Source of the DNA: Acidimicrobiia bacterium
GTDB lineage: Bacteria > Actinomycetota > Acidimicrobiia > Spongiisociales > UBA4744
Direction: 5' to 3'
Assembly (NCBI GenBank): GCA_029863625.1
Contig: JAOTUY010000006.1
Location: 1-64,000 of the forward strand
DNA length: 64,000 nt
Of the stretch, positions 46,714 to 54,316 are shown piece after piece (the stretch's first letter is position 1; each line of letters begins with the position of its first letter). The notes under the pieces are model-generated. The model had not been told where the DNA came from. It made no database searches and saw nothing but the letters and a program-made list of their open reading frames with translations. The translations under genes were made by a program, and so were the position numbers.

Positions 46714-47559
46714 ATGGCCAATTTCGATCACCCAACCATCGTTGGGCGTTTGCGGGCGGAAAGAGAGGCGGGCCGGGCCATCTACGACGCGCTCTGTGGT
46801 TCCGGCATCACCGCCAAGATGGCAGCGCGAGGCGGCGCAGACTTCGTCACCACCCATTCGCTCGCGTACTTCCGCATGCAGGGGTTGAGCTCGATGGCGG
46901 GATACCTGCCGATTTGCGACGCCAACGCTTTGACGCTTGAACTCGGCGAGAGGGCCATCATCAACGTCGTGAGCGACTGCCCGGTAATCGCCGGCCTCCT
47001 CTGTGTCGATCCGACCCGCGATATGAAGCGGTTCTTGGTCCGTATTGCGGACGCCGGGTTTGACGGCGTGATGAATTGCCCCACCGTGGCCTTGATCGAC
47101 GGAAAATACCGAAGCGATCTTGAAGAGACCGGGATGGGCTTCGCGAACGAGGTCGAGGTGCTCGCTGAGGCTTCTCGGATCGGTTTGTACACCAAGGCGT
47201 TTTGCACCTCGGTTGAGGAAGCATTGGCCATGGCCGAAGCCGGCGTCGACAACATCATCGTGCATTTCGGTAACAGTTCCGGCGGTACCATCGGCTCGCA
47301 GACCGTGATGAGTGAGGATTCCGCCGTTGCGCGAGCAACCGGGATCCTCGACGCACTCGAGGCCGACTTCTCCGACCTGATTGTGACCTCCCATGGCGGT
47401 GCGATCGAGACGCCGGAGGACTTCGTTCGCTTCTGGCAAGCCGAACCGCGGCTCGATGGTTACGTGGGCGGCTCCTCCGCTGAACGTTTTCCGATCGAGG
47501 CGTCGGTCGTGGCCGCCACCCAAGGGTTCAAGGGTGTCGAGCTGGGCGAGGCATACTGA
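46714..47559 (+). CDS. PEP-hydrolase-like TIM-barrel protein
   Basis: Protein of 281 aa of the TIM-barrel family annotated as phosphoenolpyruvate hydrolase/signal transduction-like. GSGITAKMAARGGADFVTTHSLAYFR, DAGFDGVMNCPTVALIDG and IVHFGNSSGGTIGS and a C-terminal VGGSSAERFPIEASV phosphate-binding-type loop are typical. It is followed directly (stop TGA, next codon GTG) by the Tm-1-like gene. The two domains occur fused in the plant Tm-1 protein, so they should act together. Biochemical role unknown. Confidence 0.85.
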   Translation: MANFDHPTIVGRLRAEREAGRAIYDALCGSGITAKMAARGGADFVTTHSLAYFRMQGLSSMAGYLPICDANALTLELGERAIINVVSDCPVIAGLLCVDPTRDMKRFLVRIADAGFDGVMNCPTVALIDGKYRSDLEETGMGFANEVEVLAEASRIGLYTKAFCTSVEEALAMAEAGVDNIIVHFGNSSGGTIGSQTVMSEDSAVARATGILDALEADFSDLIVTSHGGAIETPEDFVRFWQAEPRLDGYVGGSSAERFPIEASVVAATQGFKGVELGEAY

Positions 47560-48825
47560 GTGACGGCCCGGCCGACCGTCGCCGTACTCACCACTCTCGA
47601 TAGCAAGAACGAAGCAGCCCGCTTTGTGTGCGACGCTCTCATCTCCGCAGGAGTAACGCCCTGGTTGGTCGACCTGTCGCTGCGCCCCCACGAATACAGC
47701 TTCGCAGCGGTCGACGGCGCTGCTTTGGCAAAAGCGTCGGGCACTTCCTGGGATGCACTGGCGCGCCTCTCTCGCGCCGAGGCCGCCCAGACAATGACCC
47801 TCGGCGCGATTGAGATTGTCCGTACCCGACTCGACGGGGAGGGTTTCGACGGCATTCTTGGGGTGGGTGGAGCCAATGGTTCGACTATGGCTTGTGCCGT
47901 CATGCGCGCCCTTCCTCTCGGGCTGCCCAAGATAATGGTCACGCCGGTCGCGGCGACCGCAGCCGTGCAGTGGTACGTGGCCGAGAGTGACATCGCGATG
48001 TTTCCGACCATCGGTGATATCTCGCTCAACCGAGTAACGCGCACCGCGATGGCCAATGCGGTTGGGGCGATGGTCGGGATGATCGGAGCCGCCCAACGGC
48101 CTCCGGCAAACTCGGCGCCCGGCGCGGCGCCGCCTTTGGTCGGTGTGTCGTCGTTCGGTAACACCCAACCGGCCGTCGATCGCATCACGCTACGGCTGAA
48201 GGCGAAGGGTTTTGAAGTCATCCATTTCCACGCTTCCGGGCCCGGCGGTCGCGCTCTGGAATCACTGGCCGCCCTCGGCGAGCTGACCGGCGTCATCGAT
48301 CTGACTACGTCGGAGTTGACGGATTTCGTCACCGGCGGCGTCTACAGCGCGGGTGAAGGGCGGCTCACCGGCGCCGGTGCTGCCGGGGTCCCGCAGGTAG
48401 TGGTCCCGGGCTGTCTTGACTTCACCAATTGGTGGATCGGCCAGGTACCGGAAAGATATCGGGACCGGGAGTTCTATCAATACAACGTTGAAATCTTGCT
48501 CATGCGCACTAATGCTGAGGAGTTCGCCACACTCGGCCGGCTGATGGGCGAGCGGCTCGCCGCGGCCCGGGGGCCGGTCCGTGTGCTGATCCCGGGCGGG
48601 GGATGGAGCCAGATGGCCGGGCGTCAGACCTTTGATCTGGCGGGGCAGGAGATCGGGGTGTGGGAGCAGCCGGAGACCGATCGTCGGTTCGTGGATACGC
48701 TTCGGCGTCACCTGCCTGCCGGTTCGATCACCGATTTGCCGCACCACATCAATGCCCCCGAGTTCGCCGACGCCTGTGTCGACGCGCTGATCGGTCTGCT
48801 GGACGGCAAGTGGCTGGAGACATGA
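47560..48825 (+). CDS. Tm-1-like ATP-binding (UPF0261) protein
   Basis: Protein of 421 aa of the UPF0261/Tm-1 N-terminal family. TVAVLTTLDSKNEAARFV, GILGVGGANGSTMACAVMRALPLGLPKIMVTPVAA and VPGCLDFTNWW are characteristic, with a glycine-rich nucleotide-binding part. It begins at a GTG immediately after the stop of the TIM-barrel gene. In tomato Tm-1 inhibits tobamovirus replication by binding the viral replicase; bacterial function is not known. The two-gene operon is conserved in many bacteria and fungi. Confidence 0.88.
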   Translation: MTARPTVAVLTTLDSKNEAARFVCDALISAGVTPWLVDLSLRPHEYSFAAVDGAALAKASGTSWDALARLSRAEAAQTMTLGAIEIVRTRLDGEGFDGILGVGGANGSTMACAVMRALPLGLPKIMVTPVAATAAVQWYVAESDIAMFPTIGDISLNRVTRTAMANAVGAMVGMIGAAQRPPANSAPGAAPPLVGVSSFGNTQPAVDRITLRLKAKGFEVIHFHASGPGGRALESLAALGELTGVIDLTTSELTDFVTGGVYSAGEGRLTGAGAAGVPQVVVPGCLDFTNWWIGQVPERYRDREFYQYNVEILLMRTNAEEFATLGRLMGERLAAARGPVRVLIPGGGWSQMAGRQTFDLAGQEIGVWEQPETDRRFVDTLRRHLPAGSITDLPHHINAPEFADACVDALIGLLDGKWLET

Positions 48826-48912
48826 CTGGCTGCTTCACTGCCGTCCGGCCCGGGGTTTGGATGAATATCATCTCGTTCCGGTAGCGTGAGGGCTTTCCTC
48901 GAGGTACCAAAC

Positions 48913-49140
48913 GTGGCACAACAGCCCTGGTGGCAGCGCATCTTCCCTCCGGTCGAGCGACTGGCGGAGCCGGGGTCGAACACGTCGACGGCGGCAGGCG
49001 TATTCCTGGCCTATGTTTCCCCGATCGTTCTGACGATCGCGTTTGTCCCGTTGCTCGACGGAGACATCTGGGTGGGCCTGGGCGTGGTGGCTCTCGCCAT
49101 CGCCTGCTGGGTGATTGGGCATCGGCTAGTCAGTCAGTGA
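48913..49140 (+). CDS. Small two-helix membrane protein
   Basis: Protein of 75 aa starting at GTG 48913 (GAGGT upstream). A soluble N-terminus (QQPWWQRIFPPVERL) precedes two hydrophobic segments, FLAYVSPIVLTIAFVPLL and VGLGVVALAIACWVIGH. A longer start at 48886 is possible. No family is recognised. It follows the Tm-1 pair after 87 bp. Confidence 0.55.
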   Translation: MAQQPWWQRIFPPVERLAEPGSNTSTAAGVFLAYVSPIVLTIAFVPLLDGDIWVGLGVVALAIACWVIGHRLVSQ

Positions 49141-49267
49141 TGGGGAGGGTGGCTTCCGCTGCGACCGCCGACATCAGGCTCGAGCTGTGTCGAGGAACGA
49201 TTTGGTTCAGATTGCGTCAAGCATATCTGCGAAGCACGTGTCGGCGCGGTCGGTCGACGAAATGAGG

Positions 49268-50068
49268 TCAGCCGAACTGCACCGATCGTTTGGAGAGCCC
49301 CATATAGAAGCCGTCGATGACGGTGTTACCGGTCTCGCCCGATTCCAGGCTTGCCCCGAGCGAAACGAACAGCGGGGCGAAGTGCTCGGTGCGGGGGTGG
49401 GCCAGCGCGGCCGCCGGGGCTTTGTGCTGGAAATCCACCAGGCTGTCAACGTCACCGGTTGCCAATGACTGTTGTAGCCAGTCGTCGAATTCGGCCGACC
49501 AGGACGGTGGGGGAGCATGGAGTCCGGCCCGCGGGTCGATATCGCGGAGGTTGTGCGTGCTGAAGCCGCTTCCGATGATCAACACTCCCTGATCGCGCAG
49601 CGGGGCGAGGCGGCGTCCTATCTCCAGCAGCGTTTGGGGCTCCAGAGTGGGCATTGAGATCTGGAGGACCGGTATGTCGGCCTCCGGATACATTTCCACC
49701 AGGGGCACGTACGCGCCATGATCGAGCCCTCGCCGTGGTTCCTGATTGATGGGGTGTTCGGTCGATTGGAGCAGTTTGCGGACCGCGGCTGCAAGTGCCG
49801 GTGCTCCCGGGGCAGGGTATTGCACCTGGTAATAGCGCGACTCGAACCCCCAGAAGTCGTAGGTGAGCGGGACGGTGGTGGTGGCGCCCAGGGTTAGCGG
49901 ATCGGCTTCCCAGTGGGCCGACACGATGAGGATCGCGGTCGGTCTCTGCACGGAAGCCGACCAGTCGGCCAGCTGACGGGTCCAGGTCTTGTCGTCGGCC
50001 AGAGGCGGGGCGCCGTGGCTCAGGAAGATGACCGGCATTCGGTCCGGGTGATCGATGGCGGCAGTCAC
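49268..50068 (-). CDS. LigB-type extradiol ring-cleavage dioxygenase (DODA-like)
   Basis: Non-haem metal dioxygenase of 266 aa. The ligand His residues are in IFLSHGAPPL, LIVSAHWEADP and EHFAPLFVSLG, and GLDHGAYVPLVEMYPEADIPV holds the conserved active-site His. This matches the DODA/YgiD group acting on catechol-like substrates such as DOPA. The GTG at 50068 is chosen over a longer frame, which would overlap the promoter of the divergent DUF3179 gene. Substrate unknown. Confidence 0.88.
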   Translation of the reverse strand: MTAAIDHPDRMPVIFLSHGAPPLADDKTWTRQLADWSASVQRPTAILIVSAHWEADPLTLGATTTVPLTYDFWGFESRYYQVQYPAPGAPALAAAVRKLLQSTEHPINQEPRRGLDHGAYVPLVEMYPEADIPVLQISMPTLEPQTLLEIGRRLAPLRDQGVLIIGSGFSTHNLRDIDPRAGLHAPPPSWSAEFDDWLQQSLATGDVDSLVDFQHKAPAAALAHPRTEHFAPLFVSLGASLESGETGNTVIDGFYMGLSKRSVQFG

Positions 50069-50208
50069 AGGGCATTCCGTATCTGTTGAGGCCGCTCTAT
50101 CAACAACCACCCAGCGGCGCCCTATTCCTTGCTGTCGTCTCTACGCCCCAGTGTCGGGTCGGTGGCAACGCGGGAACACAGGAGTCCCGGCCAGCGTTGG
50201 CCCGTTCG

Positions 50209-51245
50209 ATGACCGATCTTCGCCAACGCAAGGTCCGACGGGCCGGGTGGTCTATGGTCGGAGTGCTGGCTGCGGCGGTCGCCGTCGCCATTGTGGCGGG
50301 CTCGCCGAAACGTCCCGAGGCGACGGAAACATTGGGTGTGCTGGCCGATCCCAACGAGGTGTACAACCCGGTAGCGGCCGGCGAGCAGCTGCCGAGCGGC
50401 TACCGGCAGGTGCTCGGCCGCGATTCGATTCTCCCGGTGTACGACCCGGTGTTCACGTCGTCCGACCAGGTCGATTGGCCGGCCGACAGCCTCGTCATTG
50501 GAGTGGCCGGGGCGGAAACCGCCAAAGCGTACCCGGTCACGCATCTCAACTCCAGAGAGATGGTGATTGACTCCCTGGACGGAATTCCCATTCTCGTTTC
50601 GTGGTGACCATTGTGCGGCACGGCGATGGTCCATCGTCGCGAATTGGATGGAACCACTCTCGTCTTTGGCAACCAGGGCGCCCTGTGGGGCAATGTAATG
50701 ACGTGGTGGGACCACGACACCGGATCGGTGTGGAGTCAACCGCTCGGCGAGGCGATTCTCGGACCGCGGGCGGGAGCCCGTCTCGAGCTCCTCTCCTCAA
50801 CTCTGACAACCTGGGAAGCGTGGCGGACCTCTCACCCTGATTCTCTGGCGCTCGACGTTCATGGTTGGGCCACCGGCTTCAACCTGGAGCAGACGGCGGT
50901 CGTAGTCGACCTCGGTGACGCGTCCGCTGCCATGACATCCCTGCCCTCCGCAGGGTCGGGGTCGTGAATGATGTCGTGGCCGGGCTGGAAATCGCCGTCG
51001 TGATCGACCCAAACGATCAGGAACGCTGGGCGGTATTCAGCCGACGCCTCGACACCGAAGTCATTGAGTTGGAGCTGACCGCCGACGGCCTGGTCGACCC
51101 AGTGTCCGGCACTCTGTTCGATCCTTTCCTGGGGATTGGTCTACTTGGGCCCCTCGCCGAGCAGTCCCTCGACAAGCTGCCGGCCTTCACCTCGTTCCCT
51201 GACGACTACGTGACCTTCTTCCCGGACGGCAAGACCTGGCCCTGA
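50209..51245 (+). CDS. DUF3179 protein with in-frame TGA, candidate selenoprotein, plus one frameshift
   Basis: From ATG 50209 the product has an N-terminal membrane anchor (MVGVLAAAVAVAIVAG) and a DUF3179 domain: DSILPVYDPVF, LVIGVAGAETAKAYPVTHL and GIPILVSW. A TGA at codon 133 (50605-50607) is followed in the same frame by PLCGTAMV. DUF3179 proteins read WCPLCGTA here, so TGA occupies the first Cys of CPLC. The same frame then runs to about 50931 (SVWSQPLGEAI, WEAWRTSHPDS). A 1-base loss at 50929-50934 shifts it; the next frame resumes DIPALRRVGVVNDVVAG and continues to 51245. A bSECIS-like hairpin lies at 50621-50639. As I recall, some family members are annotated as selenoproteins. The frameshift could be an assembly error or mean the gene is dead. 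Confidence 0.72.
50621..50639 (+). promoter_or_regulatory. Candidate bacterial SECIS hairpin (DUF3179)
   Basis: CGGCGATG (50621-50628) pairs with CATCGTCG (50632-50639), eight pairs including one G-U, with loop GTC, or a 5-nt loop GGTCC if the top pair opens. The loop starts 21 nt after the TGA and begins with G; GGTC also occurs in the E. coli fdhF SECIS loop. Spacing is nearly the same as at the DUF411 gene. Confidence 0.6.
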
Positions 51246-52615
51246 ATCAGCGTCATGACGCGGTCCGGCCGGAGCAGGAAGGGCGGCAGGTAGGCGGGGA
51301 TGTTCGAGAAGGGAAGCACTTCGGGGTGGAGGGTGATACCCAGCGAGTCCGCCATGAACCGCCGGCGCGCCTGAATCCTCGCCCAGGCCTCCGGGTACTC
51401 GACGGCCAGTCCATCCCGCAGCGCTTCGTCGGCGAGCGCCACACCGTCCTCGATGTTGGTCGTGAAGTACTCCGTTCCGGTGGCGGGGATGATGTCGACC
51501 TGGAACGCCATGCCCGAACGGAGGTCGATGTCCGATCCGGGCACAATGGGTGAGTTCACCCACTCGTCGAGGTGGATCTGGTGGCCGGGATTCAGGAAGA
51601 TCCCGAAGAATGGATCACCCAGGCGGCGGTCGATGATCTCTTGCAGGCCGCCTCCTGTCTGGCCGATCCGCAGCGCTCCGTACCATTCGGCGACGGCCTC
51701 GAAGTAGGGGCCGACCAGCTGCTCAACGTAATCTGCGATCCCCGGTGGAAGCTCTTCGGCATCTTCGACGACGAAACCCGCCCGGCAGTTCAAGGCTCCC
51801 CAGATTCCGAAGGCGACGGTGAACCGGTCGCCTCGCTGGATGGGTCGATCGCCGGGACTGAGCAACCCAAACGCGGCGCGTTCCCCGGCGGTCAGCATCA
51901 AGTGGCAGGAGAGCGGCATTCCGTTCCACTCGAGCAATCCCACCGCCTGGCGTTCGGTCAGTCCGGGTCGAAGACCGAACAGCAACTGCCGCACCCCTTG
52001 AGAGGTCTGGCAGGCCGCCCACTCGAAAAAGGCGAGTTGTTCGATCTCGTTGATCACCCGCAACCCGTCGGCGGCATTGATGAGGAGATCGGTGGCGTTC
52101 TCCACGCTTCCGCTGTCGCCCGTGATGCGGCGCAGCTCGTCGATCAGGTAGGACGGGGCGTCCATCATCTCCGGGGTGGCGTACGACTTCCATCCGACGA
52201 CCCCGATGCGGCTGCCGTTCTGCACGCCCTCGTCGGTGAGGATCGCCTGCAGCGATCGGGAACGATGGCGGGGCTGGCTCGGCAGGCTGAGATCCTGGAA
52301 CAGCTCCACTCGCATGGTCAGCGGTGAAGATTGGGCCGTCCCGACGCATTCGTTGCCGACCAGGACGGCCGGGTCGCCGGCCGGGCCGACCACCAGGAGG
52401 GCTTCCTCAAAGCGCGGGTCGAAGCCGCTCAGGTAGGCCAGATTGGCGCTGTGCTCCCGGTCGGCGTAGACGACGAGCCGGTCGTAGCCTTGCTCATGCA
52501 TGCGGGCGCGCAGCCGTTCGAGCCGTGCTGCATAGACCTCAACCGGGATCTCCGGCATTGTCTCCGGCATGCCGAACTCGGGCAGATGCATCTTGGCGAG
52601 TCGCGCCTTCGCCAT
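51206..52615 (-). CDS. M24-family (Xaa-Pro peptidase-like) protein lacking key metal ligands
   Basis: Creatinase/aminopeptidase-P-like protein of 469 aa. The N-terminal creatinase-like domain (DRLVVYADREHSANLAYLSGFDPRFEEALLVV) and the C-terminal pita-bread part (ACQTSQGVRQLLFGLRPGLTERQ, GDRFTVAFGIWGALNCRAG) are clear. In active M24 peptidases the strand at the latter site holds D-x-x-x-D metal ligands; here they are absent, while His (PGHQIHLDEW) and the late Glu (TNIEDGVAL) remain. It may be a non-metal hydrolase like creatinase. The ATG at 52615 (SD AAAGG) is preferred over GTG 52621. Last gene of the haloperoxidase operon; its end overlaps the convergent DUF3179 gene. Confidence 0.8.
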   Translation of the reverse strand: MAKARLAKMHLPEFGMPETMPEIPVEVYAARLERLRARMHEQGYDRLVVYADREHSANLAYLSGFDPRFEEALLVVGPAGDPAVLVGNECVGTAQSSPLTMRVELFQDLSLPSQPRHRSRSLQAILTDEGVQNGSRIGVVGWKSYATPEMMDAPSYLIDELRRITGDSGSVENATDLLINAADGLRVINEIEQLAFFEWAACQTSQGVRQLLFGLRPGLTERQAVGLLEWNGMPLSCHLMLTAGERAAFGLLSPGDRPIQRGDRFTVAFGIWGALNCRAGFVVEDAEELPPGIADYVEQLVGPYFEAVAEWYGALRIGQTGGGLQEIIDRRLGDPFFGIFLNPGHQIHLDEWVNSPIVPGSDIDLRSGMAFQVDIIPATGTEYFTTNIEDGVALADEALRDGLAVEYPEAWARIQARRRFMADSLGITLHPEVLPFSNIPAYLPPFLLRPDRVMTLIQGQVLPSGKKVT

Positions 52616-52627
52616 CCTCACGCCTTT

Positions 52628-54316
52628 CTATTCCGGGGGCGGCTCCCAGGGCCGCGCCTCCGACCCGGCCCTTTCGATGGTCCAGAACTGATCGGCTTTG
52701 ACCTTGATCCATGGCCCGACTTCGCCGTCCGGCCATTGGACGCGAATCTCAGCACGATCGGCCTTCCCTAGTCCGAAGTGAATCCATCCGAGCTGGCCGC
52801 CGGCATGACCACCACCAACGGTCACCTCCCGTTCGATGGTGTAGTCGCCGATCTTCACTTCGATCCAGGACCCGATGGCGTTGCGGTTCGGACCGGCTTG
52901 TTCGAGCTGGATGCCGATCCAGGCGCCCATGGGCACCGGCCCGGAGGCGTCTCCCCACCCGACGCTCCGCCAGAGCTTGATGTTCTCGCTTCGGTTGACC
53001 TCGACCAGATCCAACATTCCGTCCAGATTGAAGTCGGCCAGGGCGGCGCCGCGAGTTCGACCGAAGCTGAGGATGCCGGCAGTTTGGGCACTCTCTGTGA
53101 AGGTTCCGTCGGGTTGACCCAGGAAGAGGTTGTTGGGGTCCTCGGCGGCGTACTCGGGCATCGCGTCGACGTTACCCTTGGAGATGAAGAGGTCGATGAA
53201 CCCGTCGTTGTTGACGTCCTGAAACTCGGGATGCCAGGCCGTTGAGGGATAAATCTGGTCGCCGGTGAACGGGCGATGGGCGGTGACGCCCCGGCGGATG
53301 GCTATGTCGGTGTAGCTGGGCTGCGCAGATCCTTCGGTCAGGCTCTGCAGCTTGTTGTCGCCTTGGCTGGTGATGAAGACCTCGGGTAGTCCGTCGCCCG
53401 TCAGGTCGAAGCTGGCGATGCCCATTCCCCAGATCTGCATCTTCTTCCAACCTTCAGCGCGGGTATAGAGGCGGGGCGCCTCACCTTCTGCGATGCGCCA
53501 CAGCTGTTCTTCACCGTCGCGGTAATAGTGCTTGTCGTTGGCGACTCGTAGGCCCCTGCGCCCCGATCTGTCCCAATCGCTGAAGAGGATCGACAACGTG
53601 CACCAGCCGGGGCTGAGCCCAATCGGTTCGGCATAGCTCGTGCCTTCCGGTCTCATGAGCAGGTTGTCCGAGCACGTACCGGTCTGTCCGTTGTCTTGAT
53701 CGAGGGCGACGTAATTGCCGAAGGCCAGCGTGGGACGGGTTGCCGGGCCCTCCCAGGTCGCACTGAAAGCGGCCGTCCAATCGTTCCCTCCGTCGATGCC
53801 CCACGCCTCGTTTGCACGCTCGAACTTGCAGTCACCCAGACCGCGTAGAACCACGTTCTCCCCGAGCCGCAGCACCACCAGGTCCGAATTGTTGTCGCCG
53901 TCGATATCGAGCGGATAGGCGCCCGTGACGTCGATGAGGTCGGTGACAGGGCTGGGTGCGGCAGCAAACTGCAGGTCTCCTCCGATGGGGCTCTCATTGC
54001 GATAGAGGGCAGAAGCTCCACTCCCTCCAGCCAGAAAGAGGTCGGGTTTCCGGTCCGCGTTGCAGTCGAAGACGGCCACGCCGCCACCGACGAAGAACGT
54101 CCACGCACCGTCGTAGCTGTGATCGATCCCGGCCGCGACCGCCTGTTCAACAAAGTGTGGAGGGTCCATCGCCACATCGGGAGTTTTGGTCCCCAACGGC
54201 GCGAAGCCAAACAACACGGCGGTGGTCACCGCGGCGGATGCGAGTACCGCGCCGATGATGAGCCATACAGCCCTTGCCCAACCGTCGTCCCGTTCAAGCA
54301 TCGCCACGCGAGCCAT
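52628..54316 (-). CDS. CRTAC1-family FG-GAP/ASPIC-UnbV protein
   Basis: Exported beta-propeller protein of 562 aa. An N-terminal membrane anchor (VWLIIGAVLASAAVTTAVL) is followed by several FG-GAP repeats with Ca-binding D-x-D/N-x-D loops (DCNADRKPDLF, DIDGDNNSDLV, DLTGDGLPEVF, DVNNDGFIDLF, DFNLDGMLDLV). The C-terminal part (IGSWIEVKIGDYTIEREVTVGGGHAG) is the ASPIC/UnbV domain. It overlaps the upstream vanadium haloperoxidase gene by 23 bp. The family is often encoded beside haloperoxidase-like phosphatases, suggesting an extracellular complex; function is unknown. Confidence 0.9.
   Translation of the reverse strand: MARVAMLERDDGWARAVWLIIGAVLASAAVTTAVLFGFAPLGTKTPDVAMDPPHFVEQAVAAGIDHSYDGAWTFFVGGGVAVFDCNADRKPDLFLAGGSGASALYRNESPIGGDLQFAAAPSPVTDLIDVTGAYPLDIDGDNNSDLVVLRLGENVVLRGLGDCKFERANEAWGIDGGNDWTAAFSATWEGPATRPTLAFGNYVALDQDNGQTGTCSDNLLMRPEGTSYAEPIGLSPGWCTLSILFSDWDRSGRRGLRVANDKHYYRDGEEQLWRIAEGEAPRLYTRAEGWKKMQIWGMGIASFDLTGDGLPEVFITSQGDNKLQSLTEGSAQPSYTDIAIRRGVTAHRPFTGDQIYPSTAWHPEFQDVNNDGFIDLFISKGNVDAMPEYAAEDPNNLFLGQPDGTFTESAQTAGILSFGRTRGAALADFNLDGMLDLVEVNRSENIKLWRSVGWGDASGPVPMGAWIGIQLEQAGPNRNAIGSWIEVKIGDYTIEREVTVGGGHAGGQLGWIHFGLGKADRAEIRVQWPDGEVGPWIKVKADQFWTIERAGSEARPWEPPPE

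Noticed and set aside
46645..48168. Long minus-strand open frame opposite the Tm-1 pair
   Set aside because: No domain, low-complexity translation, real genes on the plus strand.
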